Origin: Myxococcales bacterium
GTDB lineage: Bacteria > Myxococcota > Myxococcia > Myxococcales > Myxococcaceae
Assembly (NCBI GenBank): GCA_003153055.1
Contig: PMBV01000027.1
Coordinates: 30,408-64,423, forward strand
DNA: 34,016 bases
Direction: 5' to 3'
Every line of letters starts with the position of its first letter. Position 1 is the stretch's first letter. The position numbers and the translations under genes are program-made. Positions 7,899 through 17,000 of this stretch are shown piece by piece. Under the pieces are notes generated by a model that did no database searches, was not told where the DNA came from, and saw only the letters and a program-made list of their open reading frames with translations.

Positions 7899-8567
7899 AT
7901 GGCCGTGAGACTGTTCGTCACAGGGACCGACACTGGCGTTGGAAAGACGGAGGTTGCGGCGGCGCTCCTCGCCGTTTTGGCCGAGCGGGGCGAGCGGCCC
8001 TTCGCCCTCAAGCCCTACGAGTCGGGGGGCAGCGGTGACTCAAGGGTCCTTCAAATCGCCGGCGGGGGCTGGCAACCCCTGGAGTCCGTCTGTCTGTACC
8101 GCCTCAAGGCTCCGCTGGCTCCGGGCATCGCTGCTCGCCTCGAGGGGCTCCGGCCGTCGTGGGCTCGGGTCGAGCGGGCGCTCGAGAAGCTCGGTATGGG
8201 CTCGGGGGTGGTTGAAGGTGCCGGCGGGCTCTTCGTGCCTCTCGACGGGCAGCATGACGTGGTGGATCTGATCGCCTCCTACCGGTTGCCGGTGGTGGTG
8301 GTGGCCCGGGCGGGTTTGGGCACCATCAACCACACGGTGCTGACCTTGAGCGCCCTGTGGAGCATCGGCGCCAAGGTGGCCGCCGTGGTGCTGGTTCGAG
8401 CGAGCCCCGTGGTCGACCCTTCGATTCGCCACAACCGCCGCGAGCTCGAGCGCCGCTTTCCCGGCCTCGCTGTCATCGGGCCCGTGCCGCACCTCAAGGA
8501 TGCCCGCAGGCGCCGGAGGGCCCTCATGCGAGCGCTGACCCCCCTCATCACTGGTCAGAAGACGTAG
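7899..8567 (+). CDS. bioD: Dethiobiotin synthetase BioD
   Basis: 222 residues; ATP-dependent carboxylation of 7,8-diaminopelargonate to dethiobiotin, the penultimate step of biotin synthesis, in the cytosol. The N-terminus LFVTGTDTGVGKTEVAAAL contains the family P-loop. KPYESGG follows, then VVEGAGGLFVPL and VVVARAGLGTINHTVLTL, which match substrate-binding segments of BioD. The length is normal. No other biotin gene is in the window, so bioD is separated from bioA/F/B here. The ankyrin gene follows after 10 bp and is probably cotranscribed. Confidence 0.95.
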   Translation: MAVRLFVTGTDTGVGKTEVAAALLAVLAERGERPFALKPYESGGSGDSRVLQIAGGGWQPLESVCLYRLKAPLAPGIAARLEGLRPSWARVERALEKLGMGSGVVEGAGGLFVPLDGQHDVVDLIASYRLPVVVVARAGLGTINHTVLTLSALWSIGAKVAAVVLVRASPVVDPSIRHNRRELERRFPGLAVIGPVPHLKDARRRRRALMRALTPLITGQKT

Positions 8568-8577
8568 ACTCATCACC

Positions 8578-9048
8578 ATGGCGACCCTGTTCGACGCGGT
8601 CGAGGCAGCTGACCCACGGGCCCTGAGCGCGGCGTTGGCGCAGGCGCGCGATACGAATCCGCTCGGCCCCGGGCGCACCACTCCGCTCATCGAGGCGGCC
8701 AGGCGAGGGTGGGGCGAGGGTGTGCGGCTGCTCCTCGAGGCCGGGGCCGAGGCGTCGTGGCGCGATGAGGCCGATGAGACGGCTTTGCTCAAGGCCGCTG
8801 CCAATGGACACCGGGCGGTGGTGCGGCTCCTTGAGCCCCTCTCGGGGGAAGACGACCGGGCGCTCGCCGAGGCCTTTCTCCAAGCGTTCGGCTCCTCGAG
8901 CAGCCCCGAGTACCAGTACGACGAGAGCCGGATCAAGACCAAGGCGGTGGAGTTGGTGGCCCGCGCCGCTGACCTCCTGGGTCACCAGGACCCCGCTCGT
9001 CGCGTGGAACGGGTGCAGCGCGCCGAGGCCCAGAAGGGGAAAAAGTGA
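8578..9048 (+). CDS. Small ankyrin-repeat protein
   Basis: 156 residues without signal peptide. Two ankyrin repeats are readable: residues about 33-65 (TTPLIEAARRGWGEGVRLLL, then EAGAEASWRD) and about 66-90 (ETALLKAAANGHRAVVRLL). A first degenerate repeat lies at 1-30. The C-terminal third, including YQYDESRIKTKAVELVARAA, is a charged helical tail of no recognised family. It starts 10 bp after bioD on the same strand with no evident Shine-Dalgarno sequence, so translation may depend on upstream ribosomes. Its role in relation to biotin is unknown; probably a protein-protein interaction module. Confidence 0.85.
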   Translation: MATLFDAVEAADPRALSAALAQARDTNPLGPGRTTPLIEAARRGWGEGVRLLLEAGAEASWRDEADETALLKAAANGHRAVVRLLEPLSGEDDRALAEAFLQAFGSSSSPEYQYDESRIKTKAVELVARAADLLGHQDPARRVERVQRAEAQKGKK

Positions 9049-9063
9049 GTGGGTTGCACACGA

Positions 9064-9089
9064 CAAGGGGGTCGTGGGTCTCCCCCTTG
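9064..9089. promoter_or_regulatory. Perfect inverted repeat before the TetR gene, possible operator
   Basis: CAAGGGGG (9064-9071) and CCCCCTTG (9082-9089) are exact reverse complements separated by 10 nt, ending 4 bp before the preferred TetR start at 9094. A palindrome here fits an autoregulatory TetR operator. It could instead be a terminator stem for bioD-ankyrin, but no T-run follows. Confidence 0.5.
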
Positions 9090-9093
9090 CGCC

Positions 9094-9780
9094 ATGGAAA
9101 ACACTACCTTCGTCAATCCTGAAGTGTCGTCACCTCGCGGTGCACTCCTCAAGCGGCCGGGTCCTCCAGGTGGCGTACGCGACACCAACCGCCTCAAGAA
9201 GTCGCAGGCGATCCGTGATGCCGCCCTCACCCTCTTCCTCGCTCGCGGGGTGGAAGGCGTGTCGGTCGACGACATCATGAAGGCCTCCCAGATGGCCAAG
9301 GGCAGTTTCTACCGGTACTTCACCGACCAGGCTGGCCTCATGGAGGAGCTGATGCTCCCCTTGAAGGCTCGCATGGCCGAGGCGCTGGAGATCTGCGCCG
9401 CCGACCTGGCGGGCACCGCGAACCGCGAGGCACAGACGGCTACCTACCAGCGAATCGCCCTCATCTTGAGCGGGCTGCTCACCGAGTGCCCCGGCCAGGT
9501 ACGCCTGTACCTCCAGGAGTGCCGCGCCCCTGGCGTTGGCGCCCGACGGCCCATCGTCGAGCTGGCGAAGCGGGTGACCGTGGCCGCCATCGACATCACC
9601 GCCCAGGCCCAGCAGGCCGGTCTCGCCAAGCCGGGCAACCCGGCGATCGCCGCCCTCACCGTGGTGGGCGCTGTCGAGCGGCTGCTCTTCGCGCTCCTCC
9701 ACAACGAGGACATCGGCGATCACGCCGCGGTGCCGCCGGTGTTGATGGCCACGCTCCTCGAGGGGCTCAAGCGGAAGTGA
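9094..9780 (+). CDS. TetR/AcrR family transcriptional regulator
   Basis: 228 residues from ATG 9094. The helix-turn-helix domain spans about residues 30-80: KSQAIRDAALTLFLARGVEGVSVDDI, then MAKGSFYRYFTDQAGLMEEL, the classic TetR pattern. The C-terminal ligand/dimer domain is not assignable to a known effector class. The first about 28 residues are an atypical disordered arm. An alternative start is GTG 9049, directly after the ankyrin gene stop and preceded by AAGGGG; I prefer 9094 because codons 9049-9093 have few G/C third positions, unlike the rest, and because the perfect inverted repeat 9064-9089 would otherwise be coding. Targets unknown; self-regulation is plausible. Confidence 0.9.
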   Translation: MENTTFVNPEVSSPRGALLKRPGPPGGVRDTNRLKKSQAIRDAALTLFLARGVEGVSVDDIMKASQMAKGSFYRYFTDQAGLMEELMLPLKARMAEALEICAADLAGTANREAQTATYQRIALILSGLLTECPGQVRLYLQECRAPGVGARRPIVELAKRVTVAAIDITAQAQQAGLAKPGNPAIAALTVVGAVERLLFALLHNEDIGDHAAVPPVLMATLLEGLKRK

Positions 9781-9807
9781 CGGTCGCTCGCCGGCTCGTG
9801 GCTGGCG

Positions 9808-10569
9808 TCATGGCCGCGACGAGCTGTCGAGCAGCTTCAGGCGCTCGTAGGTGGCCAGCACCCGCGCGGCGTAGCCGTTGGCTGGGTTGGCTCCCCGCAT
9901 GAGGGCGCCGTCGACCGGGCCGGGCCCGCGGTTGTAGGCGGTGAGGGCGGTCTCGAGGTCACGGTACATCTGCTGGTAGAAGCCGAGGATCTGGATGCCG
10001 TTGTGAATGGACACCTCGGGCTCAGTCAGCTCGCTCTGGAGCCCGAGCACCTTCTTCCAGTGGGGCATCACCTGCATCAGCCCCACCGCGCCCTGCGCTG
10101 AGACCGCCTTGGGGTTGAAGTCCGACTCCACCGCCATGATGGCCAGCATCAGGTTGGGGTCTTGACCGAACAGCATGGCCTCCGAGGCCACCGAGCGGGC
10201 GATGCGCCGGGCCAGCGTGTGCTCGAGATCGGGCTTGAGAATGAGCGCTTTCAAGAACAGCGACTCCTCCCGGGCGTGGCTGGCGACGGCCTGGCGCAGC
10301 GAGGCCACCTCGGCGATGAGCGTCTTCGACTGCTCGGCGAGGGTGCCGGTGAGCTGGGCCTGGTGGTCGGCGCTGGTGGCCTGCGCCGCGAGCCGCCCCT
10401 CGGCGCCTTCGAGCCTCGACCGCATCGTCACGCTCAGGGAGAATACCCCCAGCGCCAGCACGGCCTGGAGCACCAACACGGCCATCACCGACCGCGGCCA
10501 TGGCGGCCGGCTCATGGCTGGCTCGCTCACCGTGACGACTCCGACTCCGACTTCGAGGACCTGGCTCAT
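9808..10569 (-). CDS. Membrane-anchored lytic transglycosylase (SLT / GH23)
   Basis: 253 residues from ATG 10569. There is a short cytoplasmic N-terminus, one membrane segment (about 28-48, VMAVLVLQAVLALGVFSL), a coiled-coil stalk (about 52-100), then the SLT domain. The catalytic glutamate is Glu148 in MAVESDFNPKAVS, followed by GAVGLMQVMP and TALTAYNRGPG, the standard family motifs. It should cleave peptidoglycan glycan strands in the periplasm, tethered to the inner membrane. The open frame extends to 10680 but the extra residues look non-coding; a second candidate start is ATG 10515, just before the membrane helix. No partner gene is adjacent on this strand. Confidence 0.92.
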   Translation of the reverse strand: MSQVLEVGVGVVTVSEPAMSRPPWPRSVMAVLVLQAVLALGVFSLSVTMRSRLEGAEGRLAAQATSADHQAQLTGTLAEQSKTLIAEVASLRQAVASHAREESLFLKALILKPDLEHTLARRIARSVASEAMLFGQDPNLMLAIMAVESDFNPKAVSAQGAVGLMQVMPHWKKVLGLQSELTEPEVSIHNGIQILGFYQQMYRDLETALTAYNRGPGPVDGALMRGANPANGYAARVLATYERLKLLDSSSRP

Positions 10570-10798
10570 GTGTGGGTTGGCTCCGTGCTCGCGTGTCTTC
10601 GAAAGACTCCGTGGCCTCGCTCGAGCGTGGCCGATGCCCACGACGCCCCCCACGGTGCGATTCGTCTTGGTTGGGACCACAAGTCAATCAGATTCGTTCG
10701 GGGGGAGCGGTTTCCATTGTTTGAGCGTCCGTTCTGCGAGGAAGGTTCCGTCTCGATTGGAACACGGCGTGTGACACGGTTGGAGTACGGTATGGCGC
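10570..10798. other. Divergent intergenic region, transglycosylase / S9 homologue
   Basis: 229 bp, visibly richer in A/T than the genes around it, so both promoters should be here. I see a short palindrome ACACG-G-CGTGT at 10762-10772, about 27 bp before the S9 homologue start, and GTCTT/AAGAC at 10595-10607 near the transglycosylase start. Neither matches a binding site I know. No RNA gene recognised. Confidence 0.4.
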
Positions 10799-12769
10799 AT
10801 GTCTCTGTGTGTCTTCGGGGGGACGATGGCCGCCGTAGTCCTCTTCGCCGCGCCGGCGGCCACCTCGCCGCTCGTGTCGCGTGAGCTGCTCCTGGGAGAC
10901 CCGCACCGGACGAGCCCTCGGCTCTCGCCCGATGGAAAGCAGCTGGCCTGGCTCGCCCCCGACGAGCGAAACGTCTCGCAGCTCTGGGTCACGAGACTGG
11001 GGAACGGCAAGCCCTCCAGCCAGGGCGAGATGATGGTGACCGCCGAGAAGCGGCACGGCGTGCAGAGCTTCGGGTGGGCCGAGGACTCAACGGGGCTCCT
11101 GTTCAGCCAAGACGACGAGGGCGACGAGCGCTCCCACGTGGTGATGGTCGAGCTCGCCTCGCTGAACGTGCGCGACCTGACACCCTGGCAGGGGGTGCGG
11201 GCCACGCTGCTCGCCAAGAGCTCGCGGTTCGTCGACCGCGTCTTGGTGGAGGCCAACGTGCGCGACCGCCACCTGATGGACGTGTGGCGCATCGACCTCA
11301 AGACGGGCGCCGCCGAGCTCGACACCGTCAACCCCGGTGACGTCACCACCTGGCTGGTCGATGCGGCCCTCGTGGTGCGGGGCGCGGTGGCCTCCACTCG
11401 AGAGGGCACCGACGTGCGTTTTCGCGACTCGGCCAAGGCCCCCTGGCGCTCGCTCATCAGCGGAGGCGCTGAGGAGACGGTCGACGCCCTCGGCTTCACC
11501 GACGATGGGAAGGCCCTGTGGGTCACCACCTCCATCGATGCCGACACCGGCCGCCTGGTGGAGAAGAGCCTCAAGACGGGCGCCGAGCGAGAGGTGGCCT
11601 CGAGCCCAGTGAGCGATGTGCTCGCGGTGCTGGGGCACCCGACCAAGCAGCTGGTGCGAGCGGTGGCCTTCGGGGTGGCTGGTCGGCGTACGTGGACGGC
11701 CGTCGACTTCGGCGTCAAGGGTGACCTCGAGTCGTTGGCCAAGGCCCTCGCGGGAGACTTCTCCATCGAGAGCATGGACGCGGCCGACGCTCGGTGGGTG
11801 GTGGCCGAGACGAGAGACGTGGGCCCGGTGCGGTTCTTCCTGTGGGACCGAAAGGCCAAGCGCCTCGAGCCGCTCTTCTCGAGCCGGCCCAGGCTCGAGG
11901 GGCTGGCGCTGTCGCCGATGACGCCGGTGGTGGTGCCGGCCCGTGACGGGCTGAGGCTGTCGGGCTACCTCACCCGTCCGCTGGGCTCGACGCAGGCGGG
12001 GCCGCTGGTGCTCGAGGTGCACGCGGGGCCAGCCAGCCGTGACGAGTGGGGCTACCAGGGTGAGACGCAGCTGTGGGCCAATCGAGGCTACTCGGTGCTC
12101 CAGGTAAACTTCCGCGGCTCGACGGGCTTTGGCAAGCGCCTGTTCAACGCCGGGAACCGCGAGTGGGGGCGAGCGATGCAGGCCGACCTGCTCGACGCGG
12201 TGCAGTGGGCGGTGCGCGAGGGCATCGCCGACCCTCGGCGCGTGGCCATCGTCGGGCGAGGCTATGGTGGGTACGCCGCGCTGGCGGGGCTCGTGTTCAC
12301 GCCTGACGTCTTCGCGTGCGGCGTCGATCTCGCTGGCCCGTCGAACCTCTTCACTCACCTCGCCGCGACGGCCGCGATGCCGGTCTCGCTCGAAGGGCAA
12401 CTCCTCCGGCGGTTGGGAGACCCGAACGAGCCCTCGGACAAGGAGCGCCTCACCCAGGCCTCGCCCCTCTTCTTCGTGGAGCAGCTCAAGGCGCCGCTTT
12501 TGATTGAGCACGGAGCCAATGACCCCTGGGTGCGGCCGACCGAGTCGGAGCAGCTCGTCGCCGCCCTCGAGAAGGGACCGGCAAAGGTGACGTACGTGCT
12601 CTACCCAGACGAGGGTCGCCGCTTCGAGCGAGCCGAGAACCGCCTCGACTTCTACGGGCGCATGGAGGCCTTCTTGGCCCAGTGCCTCAACGGTCGCGCC
12701 GAGCCGCTGCCCAGCGCTGGCCGGGTGCCAGGCTCGACGGCGGTGGAGCACGCGCTGCGGAGTCGCTGA
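10799..12769 (+). CDS. S9 family prolyl-oligopeptidase-like protein, catalytic Ser and His missing
   Basis: 656 residues. A probable signal peptide (MSLCVFGGTMAAVVLFAAP) leads to a beta-propeller of WD40-like blades (about 30-390; SPRLSPDGKQLAWLA is typical) and an alpha/beta-hydrolase domain. The family nucleophile motif GGSYGGY reads GRGYGGY here, so Gly488 (GGC) replaces Ser. The His motif DEGHGF reads DEGRRF, so Arg607 (CGC) replaces His. Asp575 in GANDPW is kept. The rest of the hydrolase core is well conserved and the frame is intact, so this looks like a maintained pseudo-peptidase rather than a decaying gene. It converges with the GT2 gene, 24 bp away. Confidence 0.92.
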   Translation: MSLCVFGGTMAAVVLFAAPAATSPLVSRELLLGDPHRTSPRLSPDGKQLAWLAPDERNVSQLWVTRLGNGKPSSQGEMMVTAEKRHGVQSFGWAEDSTGLLFSQDDEGDERSHVVMVELASLNVRDLTPWQGVRATLLAKSSRFVDRVLVEANVRDRHLMDVWRIDLKTGAAELDTVNPGDVTTWLVDAALVVRGAVASTREGTDVRFRDSAKAPWRSLISGGAEETVDALGFTDDGKALWVTTSIDADTGRLVEKSLKTGAEREVASSPVSDVLAVLGHPTKQLVRAVAFGVAGRRTWTAVDFGVKGDLESLAKALAGDFSIESMDAADARWVVAETRDVGPVRFFLWDRKAKRLEPLFSSRPRLEGLALSPMTPVVVPARDGLRLSGYLTRPLGSTQAGPLVLEVHAGPASRDEWGYQGETQLWANRGYSVLQVNFRGSTGFGKRLFNAGNREWGRAMQADLLDAVQWAVREGIADPRRVAIVGRGYGGYAALAGLVFTPDVFACGVDLAGPSNLFTHLAATAAMPVSLEGQLLRRLGDPNEPSDKERLTQASPLFFVEQLKAPLLIEHGANDPWVRPTESEQLVAALEKGPAKVTYVLYPDEGRRFERAENRLDFYGRMEAFLAQCLNGRAEPLPSAGRVPGSTAVEHALRSR

Positions 12770-12793
12770 GCCCAACCGCTCACTTCAGGCGCC

Positions 12794-14095
12794 CTACCGT
12801 GTGCCCCAGCGCTCGTCGCGCACGGTGAGCAGGGCCCAGGGGAGAATCCACTGCAGCATGAGCACCGAGAAGGCCGCGTAGAGCACGCCGTAGACCCAGC
12901 GGAAGCTGCGCTCGAAGCGAAGGTAGTAGGTGGCCGAGAACACCGCCCCCAAGACGAGCGCGACGAGGCTCCGGCCCACGATGCTGAAGTTGGTGTCGAA
13001 GAGGCGCGGCAGCTCCATCAGCGCCACCGCCACCAAGACGAACCTCAAGTTCGAGACGAAGAAGGTGACGATGGGCAACAGGCGATTCTTCTCGCGGTAC
13101 CTGGTGAACATGAAGCGGGCGAACGAGAAGCCCTCCACGATGTAGCTGCGGTCCCACCTGAGGAACATGCGGGAGAGCTGCTGGTACGAGGTCGGCACCA
13201 GCGTGTGCACGATGGCGGTGCGCTGGTAGACCGTGTCGTAGCCCTGGCGGAGCACGATGTTGGTCAGCGCCTGGTCTTCTCCGTGGTTCACCGGCCGGCC
13301 GAGGAAGCGCTGGTTCTCCCACTCGTCAAGGTAGGGAATGATGATGGCCCGTCGGAAGGCCGACAGGGCGCCGGGGCAGCAGGCCACCGCCCGGTACACC
13401 GACTGGGCCGCGCGCCCGTAGTCGAAGGCCAAGGTGAATTGCACCTCGAGCATGCGGCTGATCATGCTGTCTCGGTTGAGCACCGCCACCCGGCCCGCGA
13501 CGCCCCCCACCTGTTGGTCGGCGAGGAAGGGCGCCACCATCTCGTGCACCGTGTCGGGGCTGATTTCGCTGTCCGAGTCGATGGTGATGACGATCTCTCC
13601 CGTGGCCGCCTCGAACCCGGCCACCAGCGCCGACCGCTTGCCTCGATTGCCGATGAAGCGCACCAGCCGCACCAGCTCGGGGAACTCCCGGCGGAGGTGC
13701 TGCATGTGGAAGAACGTGTCGTCTCGCGAGCCGTCGTCCACCACGATGACCTCGAGGCGATCCTTGGGGTAGCGGCAGGCCGCCACCGAGCGGATGCTCC
13801 GGCCCACCATCGGCCCCTCGTTGAACGCGGGGATGACGACGGTGACCTTGGGCCACTGGGCACCGTCGGGCGCCTTGAAGACCGAGTAGCGCATCCACAG
13901 GAAGCTGAGCAGCCCGGTGTAGAGCGCCTGAATGATGGCGATGGCCCCGAACGGGTGGCTCACCATGATCAACAGCTGGTTGGTCGCGCCCGACACGTCG
14001 TACGTCCACCCGAGCCAGACGAGGCTGATGACGGCGCCGAAGAGGGGCGAGGCACCCGCGAGCATCCCGCCGAAGCGTTGGAGGCGGCGCTTCAT
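12794..14095 (-). CDS. Membrane GT2 glycosyltransferase, hyaluronan-synthase/NodC-like
   Basis: 433 residues. Two N-terminal membrane helices (about 13-32 and 41-68) precede a GT-A domain. VTVVIPAFNEG, VIVVDDGSRDDT (Asp120/121), ITIDSDSEI (Asp173, Asp175), PGALSAFRR and HGEDQALTN (Glu273-Asp274) are the processive GT2 landmarks. Several C-terminal helices follow. The product-binding QxxRW motif reads MFLRW (310-314), lacking the Gln. It would polymerise or transfer a nucleotide sugar, perhaps an N-acetylhexosamine, at the inner membrane and possibly export the chain. The ATG overlaps the stop of the upstream NTPase gene (ATGA), implying coupled synthesis. The substrate is not determinable from sequence. 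Confidence 0.93.
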   Translation of the reverse strand: MKRRLQRFGGMLAGASPLFGAVISLVWLGWTYDVSGATNQLLIMVSHPFGAIAIIQALYTGLLSFLWMRYSVFKAPDGAQWPKVTVVIPAFNEGPMVGRSIRSVAACRYPKDRLEVIVVDDGSRDDTFFHMQHLRREFPELVRLVRFIGNRGKRSALVAGFEAATGEIVITIDSDSEISPDTVHEMVAPFLADQQVGGVAGRVAVLNRDSMISRMLEVQFTLAFDYGRAAQSVYRAVACCPGALSAFRRAIIIPYLDEWENQRFLGRPVNHGEDQALTNIVLRQGYDTVYQRTAIVHTLVPTSYQQLSRMFLRWDRSYIVEGFSFARFMFTRYREKNRLLPIVTFFVSNLRFVLVAVALMELPRLFDTNFSIVGRSLVALVLGAVFSATYYLRFERSFRWVYGVLYAAFSVLMLQWILPWALLTVRDERWGTR

Positions 14096-17000
14096 CCCCT
14101 CTGGCCCTCGGTGAGAATGGCGCGGATGACGCCGTCGGGCAGGGAGTAGGCTTCGGGAGCGGTCATGTCGCCGTGAGACTCCAATAACCGGGACTCGGCG
14201 AGCAAGCGCACCATCACGCTCGCGGCCTCCTGGGCGCGCCGCTTGAGCTCGGCGGGGGGCAGGTGGGCGGTGAGACCCGACGCGGTGAAGCGCTCCATCA
14301 CCTGGGCCTCGACCAGCTTGTGCAACGCGCCGACCGGCACGCGGGTGCCCTGGGCCAGCGCCCGCAGCAGGAGCCCCGGCGGGGTGTCGGCCTGGGCGAT
14401 CTCCGACTCCACCCAGACGCGCAGCGGTGAGCCGCCTCGTTGCTCGCGGCGAATCGCCTCGGTGGCGCCCTCGATGCCGACCCGCACCGCTCCCAGCGCA
14501 CCCTGGCGGGCCCGGTCGGCGTCATACAGCTCGAGCACCGAGGTGCCCAAGCGCCGCAGCAGCAGCGGCACGCCGTGGGAGGCCTTCACCAGCGCCGCCA
14601 GGGCGTCGTCCTCGAAGCGTATGCCCTGCCTCGCCCCCAGGCCTCGCATCATCGCGTGCGCCGCGTCGCTCTCGAGCGCCGGCACGCAAATCGAGGGGAA
14701 GGCACCCATGATCGACTGGCCTCCGAGCGTGGCCAGGGGCGCCCAGAGGAGCGGGTGGATCGCCGCGCACCACACCACCGCCACGGTATTGCCCGCGTGG
14801 GGCGAGGAGGGCTCGGAGAAGGCGCTCCGCAGCCGGCCGGTCAGCGTCGCCAACACGTCGAGCGCCCGGCCCAGTTTCTCGGGAGGCGCCGTGAGGAGCT
14901 GCTCCACCTCGTCGAGCACCAGCAGCATCGGCGGCGCCGGGTTGGCGCTCGAGGCACCGCAGGCGACGCCGAGGGCTTTGATCCACGCGGCCAGCGTCGG
15001 AGCGTCGAGGGCGCCGTCGGGCACCGGAGGCACCACCGCCGCGGGGAAGGTCGCGGTGGCCGAGTCGGCGAGGCGCATGACCAGCGTTCGGAGAATGCCC
15101 TCCACCGCGACCGAGGGGGTCTCGCCGAAGGAGACCTCGTGGTGGAAGCCGGCCAGATCCACGTAGGCCGAGGGGCCGGTGGTGCGCCGGGCGACCTCGA
15201 GGGCGAGCGACGACTTGCCGAAGCGCCTCAGGCCGGTCACCACCACCCAGTGGCCGGCGCGGGCCTCGGCGAGGAGCCCGGCCACCAGGCGCTCGCGGTT
15301 CCAGAATTGGCTCGAGCTGCGCACCGGCCCGCGCACCTCGAAGGGGTTGCCCCTGAGCGTGGTCGACTCCACCAGGTCGAGGAGGTCTTCGTCGCGGGTG
15401 GCCCAGGCGAGCCGGGAGAGGGCCAGGGGCAGCACCTGCACGGCCCGGGTGCCTCCGCGAGCGGCCCAGTCGAGGGTGGCGCGCACGGCGCCGAGGTCGG
15501 GCACCGCCGAGTCGGCGTGGAGCAGGAACACCACCCGCGCGTCATGGCGCAGGGCGATCGCCGCGGCGTGGTTCACCTCGGCCTCCCGCAGCGCGGTCAG
15601 CCCAGGAGAGAACACCGCGCAGGCGTCGGTGCCCCATCGTTCCCATGCCGGGGTCTTGGGCAGCTCGAGGCCGAGCGTGTCGTTCCGTGAAGGGAAGAGG
15701 AACCGGAGCCCGTCGATGCTGGTGGTGAGGCCCAGCCCCTCGAGGCTCTGGCGGACGGTCTCCATGGTGCGGCCGTACACCCGCTGCGCCCAGATGAGCC
15801 CCCGGAGCCAGAACGCCAGCGCGGTCAGCACCACCAGGCCCAGCGCCCAGCCCAGCGTCACCTGGCGGTAGCGGCTCCAGGTTTCCTCGAGCTCGCTGGT
15901 GAGCTCACAGTCGTAGCGGCCCGTCGGGTTCTGCCGGCACTCGTCGCAGGCGGCCTTGGACAGCCCGGCGGCCTCGCAGGCGGGCTCCTGGCTCACGGCA
16001 TGGTGGAGCCACGAGACGAAGCGGGAGGCGTGCTCGACCCGGGCGCGCTCCAGCGGCCGTGTCCCGGTCGCGTCGAGGCGCCATGGCGAGGCGCTCACGG
16101 GCTCGCCGAGATCCTTGGCCACCGCGGCCAGCGCGAGCAGCCACTGCTCGAACTGGGCCCCCTCGCCGCGGCGCTCGTCGCAGGCGGTGCGGAGCTGGGC
16201 CAGCTCGGTGTCGGTCTCTTTGTCGATGTGCACCTGCTCGGCCGGCGAGGAGGGAATCTCGAGGGCCGCGCCGGTCCAGAGGAGCGAGGCGATCTTCTGG
16301 CAGACCTGGGCGTCGGGCGAGGCGTCGGCGGCCGGCGGCACGTGGGCCCAGGCGCTGATGGTGGCGAGGGTCTCGGGTCGATCGATGGCGCAGCGGCTCA
16401 CCTCGAGGCGTTGCATGGCCCGCACCGCGCGGCCGCAGCGATCGATGGCGTCACCCTCGCGCACGAAGCGGGCGAAGTCGTCGACCAGCGGCAGGGTGCG
16501 CGGCTCGAGGTGCGACGGGTCGGGCATGCGCTTGGCGGCCCACTTGGCGTACGAGGCGTCGCCGTCGTCGTCGGCCAGGTAGCAGAGGAACAGCTTGCTC
16601 TTGGCGGCGCTGGCGAGCTGGGCGACGGCGGCCTGCTTTTCCTTGCTGCGGCTGGTGGGGAACTCCTGCAGCCAGGCCTGCACTGCCTCGGCGTTGAGCG
16701 ACTCGCAGGGCGTGGCCCACATCTCTTCCACCCGGCGGCGGACGATGAGGGGGCCGGTGTCGTCGAGGAGCTTCACCAGCTGCCGCGCCCGCCCGCATTC
16801 CCGCGATTCGGTGCGGCTCTCGCAGCTCGCCAGCTGGAGGTACGAAAGCGCCAGCCGCAGGGCCGCGGTCAACGGGGGGCCGGCGGGCCCGGCGGGCTCG
16901 GAGTGCTCGCCATTCACCTCGGCGATGAAGGACTCGGGCAGTGGCCCACGCGAGTCGAAGAACGAGTCGACCGCCAGCGTGCCCTGGCCCTTGAGTCGAG

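Noticed and set aside
10684..12775. Long frames (391 and 562 codons) opposite the S9 homologue
   Set aside because: Antisense shadows; no domain, biased composition, and the opposite strand encodes a recognisable protein.
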